The notes under the pieces are model-generated. The model was not told the DNA's origin. It did not search any database and saw only the letters and a list, made by a program, of their open reading frames with translations. A DNA stretch of 64,000 nucleotides from Cupriavidus gilardii (lineage in GTDB: Bacteria; Pseudomonadota; Gammaproteobacteria; Burkholderiales; Burkholderiaceae). Below, in pieces: positions 27,932-35,912 of this stretch (the first letter of the stretch is position 1; every line of letters begins with the position of its first letter). The position numbers were made by a program, and so were the translations under genes. Location: positions 62,001 through 126,000 of the forward strand of contig NZ_JABTYE010000017.1 of the NCBI RefSeq assembly GCF_013314895.1. Reading direction: 5' to 3'.

Positions 27932-28129
27932 TTACTTGGGCTGCCCCAACATTTCGCGGCACTTTTGCATCATCGCCGCGTGGTCCTCCGTCTGCTGTTT
28001 TTGTTGTTGCGCCTCAGCCCGCTTGGCATTACGAGCCTTTTCGATCACATACCAGTCCGGACCGGCGACCGCTGACAGCGAGAGCCCCAGGGCGACGGCG
28101 CCCCCTAGCGCGTGAAGAAAGAATTTCAT
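27932..28129 (-). CDS. Small exported helical protein
   Basis: 65 aa: a signal peptide (FLHALGGAVALGLSLSAVA) and a mature helix rich in Lys/Gln/Glu (AEAQQQKQQTEDHAAMMQKCREML) with one His, two Met and one Cys. No family recognised. Same strand as the cus operon, 160 bp upstream of cusD. Likely a periplasmic metal-binding or stress peptide, by context only. Confidence 0.5.
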   Translation of the reverse strand: MKFFLHALGGAVALGLSLSAVAGPDWYVIEKARNAKRAEAQQQKQQTEDHAAMMQKCREMLGQPK

Positions 28130-28267
28130 GATGTTCCTCGTTCTGGGTATGCAGCGCGCCGCCTAAACCCACCAGCGAGCGGCAGGCGACACTGCAAATG
28201 TCGAAATCAGACAGGAGCACGTTGGTGCGATGGCACCCAGTGCGGCACCCTGCCGTGCGGGACCGCC

Positions 28268-28669
28268 CTACAGACAGAACCGTTTGGGCGGGCGCTCGAG
28301 GCGAGGCGGAACGACGGAGCGATATGCGAACTCCGGATGCGCGACCAACACGCTGGTCCATGCATCCGTGGCGGCGGCGGTGGCCAACGGCGTGCCCGCG
28401 AGGATTGCACAAGCGGAAATCGTGCAGGGAAGACGAGATGGGCCGCTGACATGTCGGTCATCGGCGCAACTGAATTGACTGACGCAGTCATGGGGACTGC
28501 CGCTCTCGACACTGGCTTGCGCCGCTTGAGCAGGTATGTGTGCTGGCATTTGAGCGATGCCAGCGATACAGCAGCTGTCCAACGGCCCGGCCTGAGCCCG
28601 CAGGGGCAAAGCCAGCGCCAGGGTCAGCAGCACGACGAGACGCCAAAGGCGATTCATGGGCTTACACAT
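28268..28669 (-). CDS. Exported Cys-rich small protein
   Basis: 133 aa from ATG 28669 (ATG 28657 is equally likely). A signal peptide (LWRLVVLLTLALALPLRAQA) precedes DSCCIAG and several paired Cys/His sites (HDC, FSCADDRHVSG, LPCTISACAI). Organisation is like the cusD-like and 30394 proteins (signal peptide, Cys-rich centre, Pro-rich tail), suggesting one family of exported metal-island proteins. Function not known. Confidence 0.5.
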   Translation of the reverse strand: MCKPMNRLWRLVVLLTLALALPLRAQAGPLDSCCIAGIAQMPAHIPAQAAQASVESGSPHDCVSQFSCADDRHVSGPSRLPCTISACAILAGTPLATAAATDAWTSVLVAHPEFAYRSVVPPRLERPPKRFCL

Positions 28670-28730
28670 TGGGCCCCTCCGAGCCGACGTGCGGTAGCGC
28701 CGTCGCGGGAACCATATTGAGTATGGAACT

Positions 28731-28949
28731 TCATCTTGCGCGAGACACGGTTGAGTCCGACATGGCGCTGCCCGCAGGGCAGTTCGACGCGAACGACAGG
28801 TAGACCTCGTCGAGCATGCGATGCTTGTCGCCGGCCAATTGTTCCAGGGCAGCCAGGAGGTGCTCGGCCACGCCGTACTGCTGCTGTGCGCATGCCAGAC
28901 GGAACGCGGCGAACACGTCATCAAATAACGTTGGCGTTGCAGTCGTCAT
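28731..28949 (-). CDS. Small hypothetical helical protein
   Basis: 72 aa from ATG 28949: TLFDDVFAAFRLACAQQQYGVAEHLLAALEQLA reads as two amphipathic helices like a TPR-type hairpin. No export signal and no known family. Lies upstream of the Cys-rich exported gene on the same strand. Confidence 0.45.
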   Translation of the reverse strand: MTTATPTLFDDVFAAFRLACAQQQYGVAEHLLAALEQLAGDKHRMLDEVYLSFASNCPAGSAMSDSTVSRAR

Positions 28950-29177
28950 GCATTCCCCGCTGGATGCGTGGTTCGGCCAAGGCGTGATCGCCGCGATGCC
29001 GTCCTCATTTGCACTATGGACCTTCCCACGGGGGTAAGGTCAAGCAGTGCGTAGGCTGGCGTCGCGCGTCGATTGAAGACGACCGGTAAGCGCCACCCAT
29101 GCGCAGGCGCTAGGCGTCAGGCTGGTGTAGAGAGCGAACCCGCCGTGAATCGCCCCGGCATTCGCGGCGCATGCGTT

Positions 29178-29390
29178 TCAAAACCGTCGATGCATACACG
29201 GTCCACTTCCGGCACTGAGGCGTAACACGCAGTCACGCCACGGATCCGAGTCTTTCTGATAGCCGAGCTTTTCGCAAGCAGGCCCCTCAACGCGTAATGA
29301 GGTCTCCATATCGCGCTCGGCGTGCGCGGTACGTTCAGCGACGGTCGCGCACCCGGACAACATGACGGTAATGAGTAATAAGACACGCAT
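29178..29390 (-). CDS. Small putative lipoprotein
   Basis: 70 aa from ATG 29390 with an AGGAGA-type site before it. MRVLLLITVMLSGC is a lipoprotein signal peptide with lipobox LSGC (Cys14 lipidated). The mature part is charged (ERTAHAERDMETSLRVEG) with three further Cys. Unknown function. Confidence 0.6.
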   Translation of the reverse strand: MRVLLLITVMLSGCATVAERTAHAERDMETSLRVEGPACEKLGYQKDSDPWRDCVLRLSAGSGPCMHRRF

Positions 29391-29542
29391 GAATTTCTCC
29401 TTTGCTCCTAGATGAAGGGAGTCCGTTGCGGTGGTCCAGGGCGCGACACGACCGGGAACCAGCGAAGCGGTGTGCAAACGGCGATGCCGTTATCGTGAAT
29501 CTAGGTTCTGATTGCTTTTGCACCAAGATCTGCCTTTGCAGA

Positions 29543-29565
29543 ATGGCCCGCTGCGGGCCATCTTT
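29543..29565 (+). terminator. Intrinsic terminator-like hairpin
   Basis: ATGGCCCG, loop CTG, CGGGCCAT, then TCTTT. It separates the leftward lipoprotein unit from the rightward His-rich gene. It has no obvious upstream + strand gene to terminate, so it may insulate the regulatory region at 29.68-29.78 kb. Confidence 0.55.
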
Positions 29566-29683
29566 CAGCGACCTTACTTCAGATTGCTATGCAATTACCC
29601 AACCATTTCAAGCTGGTCATCCATGTTCGGTTGGGCTTTCGTCCCAATGATGTTCCTCGGCTGACATTCACGACCAGCTCGTA

Positions 29684-29698
29684 TTACGCGACCATTAC
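29684..29698 (+). promoter_or_regulatory. Candidate CopR box (TTAC-N6-ATTAC), distal
   Basis: TTAC-GCGACC-ATTAC, 226 bp before the His-rich exported gene. Matches the repeat seen upstream of copA1/copR and other cop genes. Confidence 0.5.
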
Positions 29699-29768
29699 GT
29701 GCAGGAAATTTTTTCTGTGTTGTCTTGGCCTGGCAGCAAGCGTTTCCGTTTGGAAATTGCCGCCATCA

Positions 29769-29783
29769 TTACCCGAGCATTAC
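29769..29783 (+). promoter_or_regulatory. Candidate CopR box (TTAC-N6-ATTAC), proximal
   Basis: TTAC-CCGAGC-ATTAC, 141 bp before the His-rich exported gene and 85 bp after the first box. Confidence 0.5.
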
Positions 29784-29923
29784 GCGGCAGTCATCAAATT
29801 CGACTCGCGCGTCATTGCCAGGGCAATAGCGTTACAAGCGCTCACATTTGTAGGGAAACGCGAACACTGCCGGCAATGCAGAAGTCGTATGCTCCCACCC
29901 TCTACACATGCAAAGGAGAAAAC

Positions 29924-30226
29924 ATGAAAAAGCTTCCAATCCTGGTCGGCACCGCGCTGGTCATCGGGTTCAGTTACGCCAATGCGCAGACGCATGTCTA
30001 CACGCATGATGGCTATGGTCGGGCAGGCCTCTACCCGTCACGGCCGGCGCCTGCCGCTGTGCACGTCGTGCCCGCGGTTGCGGTGGTACATGATGCGCAG
30101 CCCTCGTACGGGCATGGCACTGCGCTGCGCGAGGCGCATCGCCAGCCGCGCCACGGCATCGAACATGGGCGACGTGAGCCTGAGCGCCGCCGGCACAATG
30201 CCGCTCACGGTTCACGCGGCCACTGA
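29924..30226 (+). CDS. Exported His/Arg-rich small protein
   Basis: 100 aa from ATG 29924 with an AAAGGAGAAA ribosome-binding site. The signal peptide is PILVGTALVIGFSYANAQ. The mature part has many His (VYTHDGYG, HVVPAVAVVHDAQ, GHGTALREAHRQPRHGIEHG) and a basic tail. It suggests periplasmic metal buffering. Two candidate CopR boxes lie in its long leader, and a terminator follows at 30265. Confidence 0.6.
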   Translation: MKKLPILVGTALVIGFSYANAQTHVYTHDGYGRAGLYPSRPAPAAVHVVPAVAVVHDAQPSYGHGTALREAHRQPRHGIEHGRREPERRRHNAAHGSRGH

Positions 30227-30264
30227 CGCACTCGCCTGTCATATTGATTGCCCGCAGGCGTGCC

Positions 30265-30288
30265 GACGCCGGTAGTGACGCCGGCGTC
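30265..30288 (+). terminator. Hairpin terminator after the His-rich gene
   Basis: GACGCCGG, 8-nt loop, CCGGCGTC, about 40 bp after the stop. Only a short T-poor tail follows, so efficiency is uncertain. Confidence 0.5.
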
Positions 30289-30393
30289 CGTTGGAAAAAG
30301 TCAGGGGAAGCGCTGCGTCTGTCATGTCCCCGTCATTCTACTGACAGGCGGCTCGTATAGACTCCCGACTCAATTGATGCTTGATGCCGCCGG

Positions 30394-30804
30394 ATGAGAA
30401 GGCTGTTGCGCCACCTATTGCTTTGGCTCGTTGTATTTGCATTGCCGATGCAGAACGTCGGCGCAGCGGCTACTCTTTCGTGCGGCGAGCTGACCGAGCT
30501 GCGGCAGGGCGCCGGTCTCTTTGCCACCCTTGCCACCATCGACGTCGCTGACGAGGCGAGCGCCGACGAGGCCGACGCACACTGCGATCCGAGGTCGCAT
30601 CACTGTCCAGCAAGCAAAGCGCGCGGCAAGGCGCGCGGTTGTCAGGCGTGTTCTGCCTGCTCGGCCGCCTCGCCACTTGCCATCTTTGCCTTCTTGGGGA
30701 CCCAAGCGTTGCCCATGAACGGCGCACTACCTGCGTCTCTTCTGTGGATATTTGCCAGCACAACGCCTGAGACGTTGCTGCGCCCGCCTTCCCGCCATCT
30801 CTGA
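30394..30804 (+). CDS. Exported Cys/His-rich small protein (CzcI-like organisation)
   Basis: 136 aa from ATG 30394. A signal peptide (LLLWLVVFALPMQNVGAAA) is followed by a Cys/His cluster (HCDPRSHHCPASK...GCQACSACSA) and a hydrophobic C-terminal segment. The layout resembles small CzcI/CusD-type proteins linked to metal RND operons. No enzymatic motif. It faces right and is followed by the methyltransferase at 30987. Confidence 0.5.
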   Translation: MRRLLRHLLLWLVVFALPMQNVGAAATLSCGELTELRQGAGLFATLATIDVADEASADEADAHCDPRSHHCPASKARGKARGCQACSACSAASPLAIFAFLGTQALPMNGALPASLLWIFASTTPETLLRPPSRHL

Positions 30805-30986
30805 CGCCGCCCACGCAACTCCTGGGCTGGCTACCTCCACCTTCGTAGATGTCGTCCTTCGGCCTGACCGAAGACGAAACAAACCTGCCTGCGCTCGTCC
30901 CTGTGCGAGAGCAAGGCAGGGCAATTATGGTGCGGCGTGCGATGTCGCCTGGCGGTCGCGCGCGCAGCACGATATTGGAGACAGCG

Positions 30987-31865
30987 ATGCGCATCTGTAA
31001 TCAATGTAAGGCCCCGCTCAAAATTGACGTGTGGGCGTGCACCGCGTGCGGTTGGCAGCCCCGTGTTCTCGCCGGCGTGCTCTGCCTGGCACCTGCCATG
31101 ATGGTCGACCATGATGGGTTTCACGAACCGCTCTTTGTCGAGTATGAGAAGCTCGAAGCGACGCACTTCTGGTTCGTCTATCGCCGCAAACTGATCCTGG
31201 ACGCACTGCAGCGCTACTTTCCGGCCTTGCGCTCGTTCATGGACGTCGGTTGCGGGACCGCGGAGAACCTGCGCGCAGTCCAGGCCCGCTTCCCGCGTGC
31301 ACGCCTGGTCGGCGGCGAGGCCTCGTTGCGCGCACTGATGAAGGGGCAGCGCAAATGCAAAGCTCAGTTGTTGCAGATGGATGCCCGCGCAATTCCCTAC
31401 AGCGACGCCTTCGATGTCCTCGGGGCGTTTGACGTCATCGAACACGTCGACGACGACGCCCAAGTGCTAGCGGAGATGTACCGTGCCTGCAGGAATGATG
31501 GGGGAATCGTATTGACAGTGCCCCAGCATCCGTCGCTGTGGAGCCATATGGACGATGCGGCCAAGCACAAGCGGCGCTATACCCGCCAAGAACTGGTGAA
31601 GAAAGTGGAGGCGGCCGGATTCGAAATCGTGGACGTCACCTCCTTCATGACGCTGCTGCTGCCTGCGATGGCCATCTCCCGGTTGTGGCAGCGCGCCAAG
31701 CCGCCCGGCGATGCCATGGACGACGGGTTTCGCATTGGGGCGGCCATGAACGGCACGCTCGGGTGTGTTTGCACCCTCGAGCACAACCTAATACGGGCCG
31801 GCTTGCGTTTCCCGGCAGGCGGCTCGCTGTTGCTGGTGGCCAGGAAGAAGGGATGTTCTTTGTAG
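30987..31865 (+). CDS. Class I SAM methyltransferase with N-terminal zinc ribbon
   Basis: 292 aa from ATG 30987. The N-terminus is a zinc ribbon, CNQCKAPLKIDVWACTACGW (C4, C7, C18, C21). The core follows the class I fold: motif I SFMDVGCGTAENL, an acidic strand end, then LGAFDVIEHVDDDAQVLAEMYR and GGIVLTVPQHPSLWSHMDD, typical of Methyltransf_11/UbiG-type small-molecule enzymes. Tyr/Arg-rich helices near the N-terminus resemble methylases acting on glycans or lipids. The substrate is unknown. Confidence 0.75.
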   Translation: MRICNQCKAPLKIDVWACTACGWQPRVLAGVLCLAPAMMVDHDGFHEPLFVEYEKLEATHFWFVYRRKLILDALQRYFPALRSFMDVGCGTAENLRAVQARFPRARLVGGEASLRALMKGQRKCKAQLLQMDARAIPYSDAFDVLGAFDVIEHVDDDAQVLAEMYRACRNDGGIVLTVPQHPSLWSHMDDAAKHKRRYTRQELVKKVEAAGFEIVDVTSFMTLLLPAMAISRLWQRAKPPGDAMDDGFRIGAAMNGTLGCVCTLEHNLIRAGLRFPAGGSLLLVARKKGCSL

Positions 31866-32114
31866 AGAGCGCAGTCACGCATGGGCCCATCGCGGCGTTT
31901 AGCGTCAACGACGAGGACGCCGCGGGCCGCGTCTCAAGCGCTCGCCAGGCTCGTCTGTGCGCAAGAGCGGACCTTCTTCCGGAATGCCTTGGCTCGCGCT
32001 GCCGTCAGGGCAAGCGTCGCAGGCGCGGCCCTCGCGACTGACAATCCAGGTCGTTAACCGCGACGACGTACCCATTTCTGCAACGCAGATGGATGCGGGA
32101 AAGCTTACGGGGAT

Positions 32115-32129
32115 GTAATTCGCGAGTAA
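32115..32129 (-). promoter_or_regulatory. Candidate CopR box upstream of czcE1
   Basis: Minus-strand TTAC-TCGCGA-ATTAC, 72 bp before the czcE-like gene. The flanks also match the copA1 site (ATTACAT, then GTAAG six bases on). Confidence 0.55.
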
Positions 32130-32200
32130 CGTCGTCGTGAGTCCCAGCCGCCTACCATGACACCTAAGAGGTTATGCCTCGAAACGTTATGGAGCGCATC

Positions 32201-32686
32201 ATGAACACCAAGAAGACCGCTTTGACCGCTTTGACTGCATTGGCGCTGGCGGCCCTCTCCGTCCTATCCAGTTCACCGGCGTGGAGTGCGGACCAGACCA
32301 GAACCAATGCGGGCGACAACTGGGCGGAGCACGTGCGGCGGCAAGCCGCCGACCAAGCCAGCTCACCGGCACCGCTCACAGTGCCCAGCGCGATGGCTAT
32401 AGCGCAGGCTGCTACTCCATTGGGGCCGCAGGCGACGCTCTTCGGTAGCCTGGCGCCAGCGAACACGGCTGCACGCGCGGTGACGCTCGCTCCCGGCCTG
32501 AAGTCTGTCAATGTGGCCTCCGGCGACACCGTTACTTTTCGCAGCGGCGCGCAGGAAGCCACCTGGACATTCGCCGAGCTTGTTCAAGGAAAATCCGTGG
32601 ATCTTGGCGTCCTGTTCCCAGCGATGCCCAACGCCCAAGGCGTGCGCGTCTATATCGAGCGCAGCAAGCTCTATACCGGTGGCTAA
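32201..32686 (+). CDS. CzcE-family periplasmic metal-binding protein
   Basis: 161 aa from ATG 32201. A signal peptide (ALTALALAALSVLSSSPAWS) is followed by a linker and a CzcE domain: LFGSLAPANTAARAVTLAPGLKSVNV, then VTFRSGAQEATWTFAELVQGKSVDLGVLFPAM and VRVYIERSKLY. CzcE of C. metallidurans binds Cu(II) in the periplasm as a dimer. A second, shorter member lies at 42154-42501. A candidate CopR box precedes it. Confidence 0.75.
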   Translation: MNTKKTALTALTALALAALSVLSSSPAWSADQTRTNAGDNWAEHVRRQAADQASSPAPLTVPSAMAIAQAATPLGPQATLFGSLAPANTAARAVTLAPGLKSVNVASGDTVTFRSGAQEATWTFAELVQGKSVDLGVLFPAMPNAQGVRVYIERSKLYTGG

Positions 32687-32725
32687 GAAAGGCCGGTTTG
32701 CCAGGAGTGAAAACATGACACATTT

Positions 32726-32740
32726 GTAATTTTGTCGTCA
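32726..32740 (-). promoter_or_regulatory. Candidate CopR box (one mismatch) before the RDPFTDG gene
   Basis: Minus-strand TGAC-GACAAA-ATTAC, 76 bp upstream of the start at 32816. One mismatch in the first half-site. Confidence 0.35.
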
Positions 32741-32815
32741 GGCCCTGGTGGGGTACATCTTTCTACACTGCAAGTGCAGGCTCACTGAGCCACTATCGAA
32801 ACAAGGAGAAATAGA

Positions 32816-33052
32816 ATGCGTACATTGAAGAAGACTGCCTTGGTGGCATTGACCGTGGCAACCCTTGGTGGCGTCGCGGGCATCGCGAATGCTGGCGTCA
32901 ATTCGCCGCGAGACCCCTTTACCGACGGCGGGCACGCCATGGGCACGCGCGATCCGTTCACCGATGGCAGTCACACCATGGGCACGCGGGACCCGTTCAC
33001 CGACGGTAGCCACGCCGTAGGCCCTCGCGACACGTTCAGCGACGGCGCCTAA
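32816..33052 (+). CDS. Exported RDPFTDG tandem-repeat protein
   Basis: 78 aa from ATG 32816 with an AAGGAGAAA ribosome-binding site. A signal peptide (VALTVATLGGVAGIANA) is followed by four repeats of a 13-residue unit, RDPFTDGxHxMGT, the last degenerate (RDTFSDGA). Each unit carries Asp-Pro-Phe-Thr-Asp-Gly and a His, potentially a repeated metal site. It has no known domain. The gene ends before two hairpins (33119, 33274) and starts after a candidate CopR box. Confidence 0.6.
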   Translation: MRTLKKTALVALTVATLGGVAGIANAGVNSPRDPFTDGGHAMGTRDPFTDGSHTMGTRDPFTDGSHAVGPRDTFSDGA

Positions 33053-33118
33053 ATCTCGGCAACGCGCCGACCCGTCGGGGCGATGGGCCGCTTGCTGGGC
33101 CGGTGCGTTGACGCGGGG

Positions 33119-33147
33119 CGGGTATCGGGAAACTGTCCCGATACCCG
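33119..33147 (+). terminator. Long inverted repeat (terminator or attenuator)
   Basis: Perfect 12-bp arms CGGGTATCGGGA / TCCCGATACCCG with an AACTG loop, 65 bp after the repeat-protein stop. Followed by GTTATTG rather than a T tract. Confidence 0.55.
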
Positions 33148-33273
33148 TTATTGTGCTTGCGCGCGCGCCGAGGTTCAGCCTTGCCCATGCGCCGGCTCGG
33201 GTCGGACCAGGCCTGATCTAGGCAGACGGCATAGGCTGCAGCGGCCGGACCGCACCCAGCCCAGCGAGTCATC

Positions 33274-33299
33274 ATCGCGCCTTCGGCGCGATTCTTTTT
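33274..33299 (+). terminator. Rho-independent terminator
   Basis: ATCGCGCC, TTC, GGCGCGAT, then TCTTTTT. It closes the repeat-protein unit 50 bp before eptA. Confidence 0.75.
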
Positions 33300-33351
33300 G
33301 TCTACCGCCGGCTCAACACAGCGTTGCGTGCTGCAACGGCTGCGGCTGGTA

Positions 33352-35091
33352 ATGCCCGGCCTTTCCCCCCATGCGCCAATGTTGGAACCGAATCTAAACC
33401 GGTCGCGCCGTGACCCGCCTTCGCCCGACACACCACCAAGCGGGGCGCGCGCAAATTGGGTGGGTCGCCCCTGGCGTCTGGAGGTCGGCGTCGAGACCTT
33501 GCTGCTCGGCTGCTGCCTATATTTTGTTCTCGTCCTGAACGGTCCGTTTTGGCGGGCGCTCTTCGCCGAACGGCCGTTGAGCGGGCTGCGCGATCTGGGC
33601 TACGGCGTGGCAGTGGGCACCGCGCTGGTCACGGCGCATTTTGTGCTGCTGGCGCCGTTCATGAACCGCTGGACCGCCAAACCGTTATTGACAATATTGG
33701 TCGTAGTGGCCGCCGGTGCCAGCTATTTCATGGGTCAATACGGCATCTACCTTGACCCCGGCATGGCCCGCAATGTGCTGCGCACCGACGTGGCGGAAGC
33801 TCGCGAGTTGCTGACGCTGCGTATGATGGGCAGCATCGCGCTCTTGGCACTACCACCATTGTTGTTGTTGCCGTGGGTGACGCTGCGCCAGCGTTCACTG
33901 ACGCGAAGCGTTGGCCTGCGCGTGGTCGCGATGTTGGTGGCCGTTGTTGTCGGCGTGGGGACGCTGTCCTTGGTGTTTAAGGATTTCGCAGCCCAGATGC
34001 GCAATCATAAGGAGATCCGCTATCTGCTCGCGCCGGTCAATGTAGTGTACGCCTTTAGCGGGGCGCTGGCACGCGATGCCAGTATCGCGAACCGGCCGCG
34101 CCAGCCGGTGGGCACCGATGCCCGGCTCGGCGCTAGCTGGGGCGAGCACAACAAGCCCCTGCTCTTCGTGATGGTCGTGGGAGAAACCGCACGAGCGGCG
34201 AACTGGGGGCTCAGTGGCAGGTCGCCTCATGACACGACGCCGAACCTGGCGCAGCGCGCTGTGATCAATTTCGCTCAAGTCACCAGTTGCGGCACCAATA
34301 CCGAGGTCTCTCTGCCCTGTATGTTCTCGTCCCAGGGACGTCGCAATTACGACGAAGATGCCATCAAGGCCAGCGAGTCATTGCTACACGTCATCGGACG
34401 AGCGGGACTGAAGGTGGGGTGGGCAGACAATCAATCGGGATGCAAAGGCGTCTGTGCAGGCCTGCCCACGTGGCAGCCGGATCCTCAGGCTATGTCGGCG
34501 TTATGCGATCGCGACCGCTGCCTGGATGAAGTGTTGTTAGCCGGGGCGGAAGCTTTGCGGCACCAGCTACCTGGCAGCTTGGTCGTGGTCCTGCACCAAC
34601 TCGGCAATCATGGTCCCGCGTACTACCGGCGGTATCCGGCCCGATTCGCGCAGTTCGGTCCGACTTGCGACACCGATGATCTCTCGCGCTGTACCCCAGA
34701 GCAAATTCGCAACGCGTACGACAATGCATTGCTGTACACCGATCATATGCTCGCACGCACCATCGACTGGCTACAACAACTCGAGGCGCGCTATGACACG
34801 GCCATGATCTATGTATCCGACCATGGCGAGTCGCTGGGAGAGCGCGGACTGTTCTTGCATGGCATGCCTTACGCGATTGCTCCGCGGGAGCAGACCGATG
34901 TACCGATGGTGATGTGGTTCTCAGCCTCATTCGCCCACCGCATGCGGCTCGATGTCTCCTGCCTGCGCGCGCGTGCGCGCGAACCCGCCACGCATGACCA
35001 CTTATTCTCCACGGTCTTGGGCCTGCTGGATATCCGCACCCAGACCCGGGATGCCACCATGGATTTGTCGGCACGCTGCCGCAACGGATAA
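33352..35091 (+). CDS. eptA: Phosphoethanolamine-lipid A transferase (EptA/MCR family)
   Basis: 579 aa from ATG 33352 (ATG 33379 is possible). Five N-terminal membrane helices (e.g. VETLLLGCCLYFVLVLNGPFW, WVTLRQRSLT...VGTLSLVF) precede the periplasmic alkaline-phosphatase-fold domain. Catalytic residues are visible: GETARAANW, the nucleophile Thr in CGTNTEVSLPCMF, and metal ligands near SDHGESLGE and FLHGMPY. It adds phosphoethanolamine to lipid A, lowering affinity for polymyxin and for cations. Its stop overlaps the PAP2 start (TAATG), a pairing also seen with mcr-1. Confidence 0.9.
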   Translation: MPGLSPHAPMLEPNLNRSRRDPPSPDTPPSGARANWVGRPWRLEVGVETLLLGCCLYFVLVLNGPFWRALFAERPLSGLRDLGYGVAVGTALVTAHFVLLAPFMNRWTAKPLLTILVVVAAGASYFMGQYGIYLDPGMARNVLRTDVAEARELLTLRMMGSIALLALPPLLLLPWVTLRQRSLTRSVGLRVVAMLVAVVVGVGTLSLVFKDFAAQMRNHKEIRYLLAPVNVVYAFSGALARDASIANRPRQPVGTDARLGASWGEHNKPLLFVMVVGETARAANWGLSGRSPHDTTPNLAQRAVINFAQVTSCGTNTEVSLPCMFSSQGRRNYDEDAIKASESLLHVIGRAGLKVGWADNQSGCKGVCAGLPTWQPDPQAMSALCDRDRCLDEVLLAGAEALRHQLPGSLVVVLHQLGNHGPAYYRRYPARFAQFGPTCDTDDLSRCTPEQIRNAYDNALLYTDHMLARTIDWLQQLEARYDTAMIYVSDHGESLGERGLFLHGMPYAIAPREQTDVPMVMWFSASFAHRMRLDVSCLRARAREPATHDHLFSTVLGLLDIRTQTRDATMDLSARCRNG

Positions 35092-35912
35092 TGCCGCTCA
35101 TGAGAGAAATGCCGTTGGTTCAGACGCCCGCCAGTCAGCGTTGGCTGCGCCAGCAATGGTGGCTGCTGGCATCGGCCGCGCTGGTGCTGGCCTACGTGTT
35201 CCAGCGCACCGAACTTGACCTCTGGCTTGAGGGCCGTTTCTACGATGCCGGTCGGGCGGTCTTCCCATTGCGCCAGCACTGGCTATTTGAAGCGGTGCTC
35301 CACAAAGGCGCGAAGTGGCTCACTTACCTCGCCGTAGCCGCGGCCATGGGTGTCTGCTGGCTGGGCTGGCGAGGGCGTCTGCCTTGGCTGCCGCGTCGCA
35401 ATGTGTTGCTTGCCGCTGCGGGCATGGTGGTGATCCCGTTGAGCGTCACGCTCCTGAAGCTCATGACGGGACGCCATTGTCCCTGGGACATGGCTCAGTT
35501 CGGCGGCAGCCTGCCCTATATGCGGCTGCTGGATCCGCTGCCAGCTGACGTCAAGCCGGGACAATGCTTTCCTGCCGGTCACGCGGCCACCGGCTTTCTC
35601 TGGGTCGTGTGGGGGATCGCATTGCGTCCCGCCGGCCGTCGTTGGGCGTGGGTTGGGCTGGCTGGCGGACTGCTACTGGGCGGCACACTTGGCGCGGCCC
35701 GCATGGCGCAGGGCGCGCACTTCCTGTCGCACACGCTCGCGACCCTCTGGGTGGCGTGGGCGGTAAGTTTGCTACTCGCGTGGGCGCTGGGAGCCGACGT
35801 GCGGTTAGCCAGCGCCGCGCCGCGCCAAAGCCAGGAAGACTGCCCGCGCCATCGCAGACCACCGCCAGAACGCGACTCACAACTGTCTCGCGATGGCCTC
35901 GATCGGCTTTAA
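35091..35912 (+). CDS. PAP2-family membrane phosphatase
   Basis: 273 aa from ATG 35091, overlapping eptA by one base. Multiple membrane helices and the three PAP2 motifs are present: KLMTGRHCP (motif 1), CFPAGHAATGF (PSGH-type motif 2, catalytic His) and ARMAQGAHFLSHTLA (motif 3). Members dephosphorylate undecaprenyl-PP or lipid A. Coupled to eptA, it may remove the lipid A phosphate or recycle carrier lipid. The C-terminal tail is cytoplasmic and Arg-rich. Its 3' end overlaps the convergent nuclease gene by 36 bp. Confidence 0.88.
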   Translation: MPLMREMPLVQTPASQRWLRQQWWLLASAALVLAYVFQRTELDLWLEGRFYDAGRAVFPLRQHWLFEAVLHKGAKWLTYLAVAAAMGVCWLGWRGRLPWLPRRNVLLAAAGMVVIPLSVTLLKLMTGRHCPWDMAQFGGSLPYMRLLDPLPADVKPGQCFPAGHAATGFLWVVWGIALRPAGRRWAWVGLAGGLLLGGTLGAARMAQGAHFLSHTLATLWVAWAVSLLLAWALGADVRLASAAPRQSQEDCPRHRRPPPERDSQLSRDGLDRL

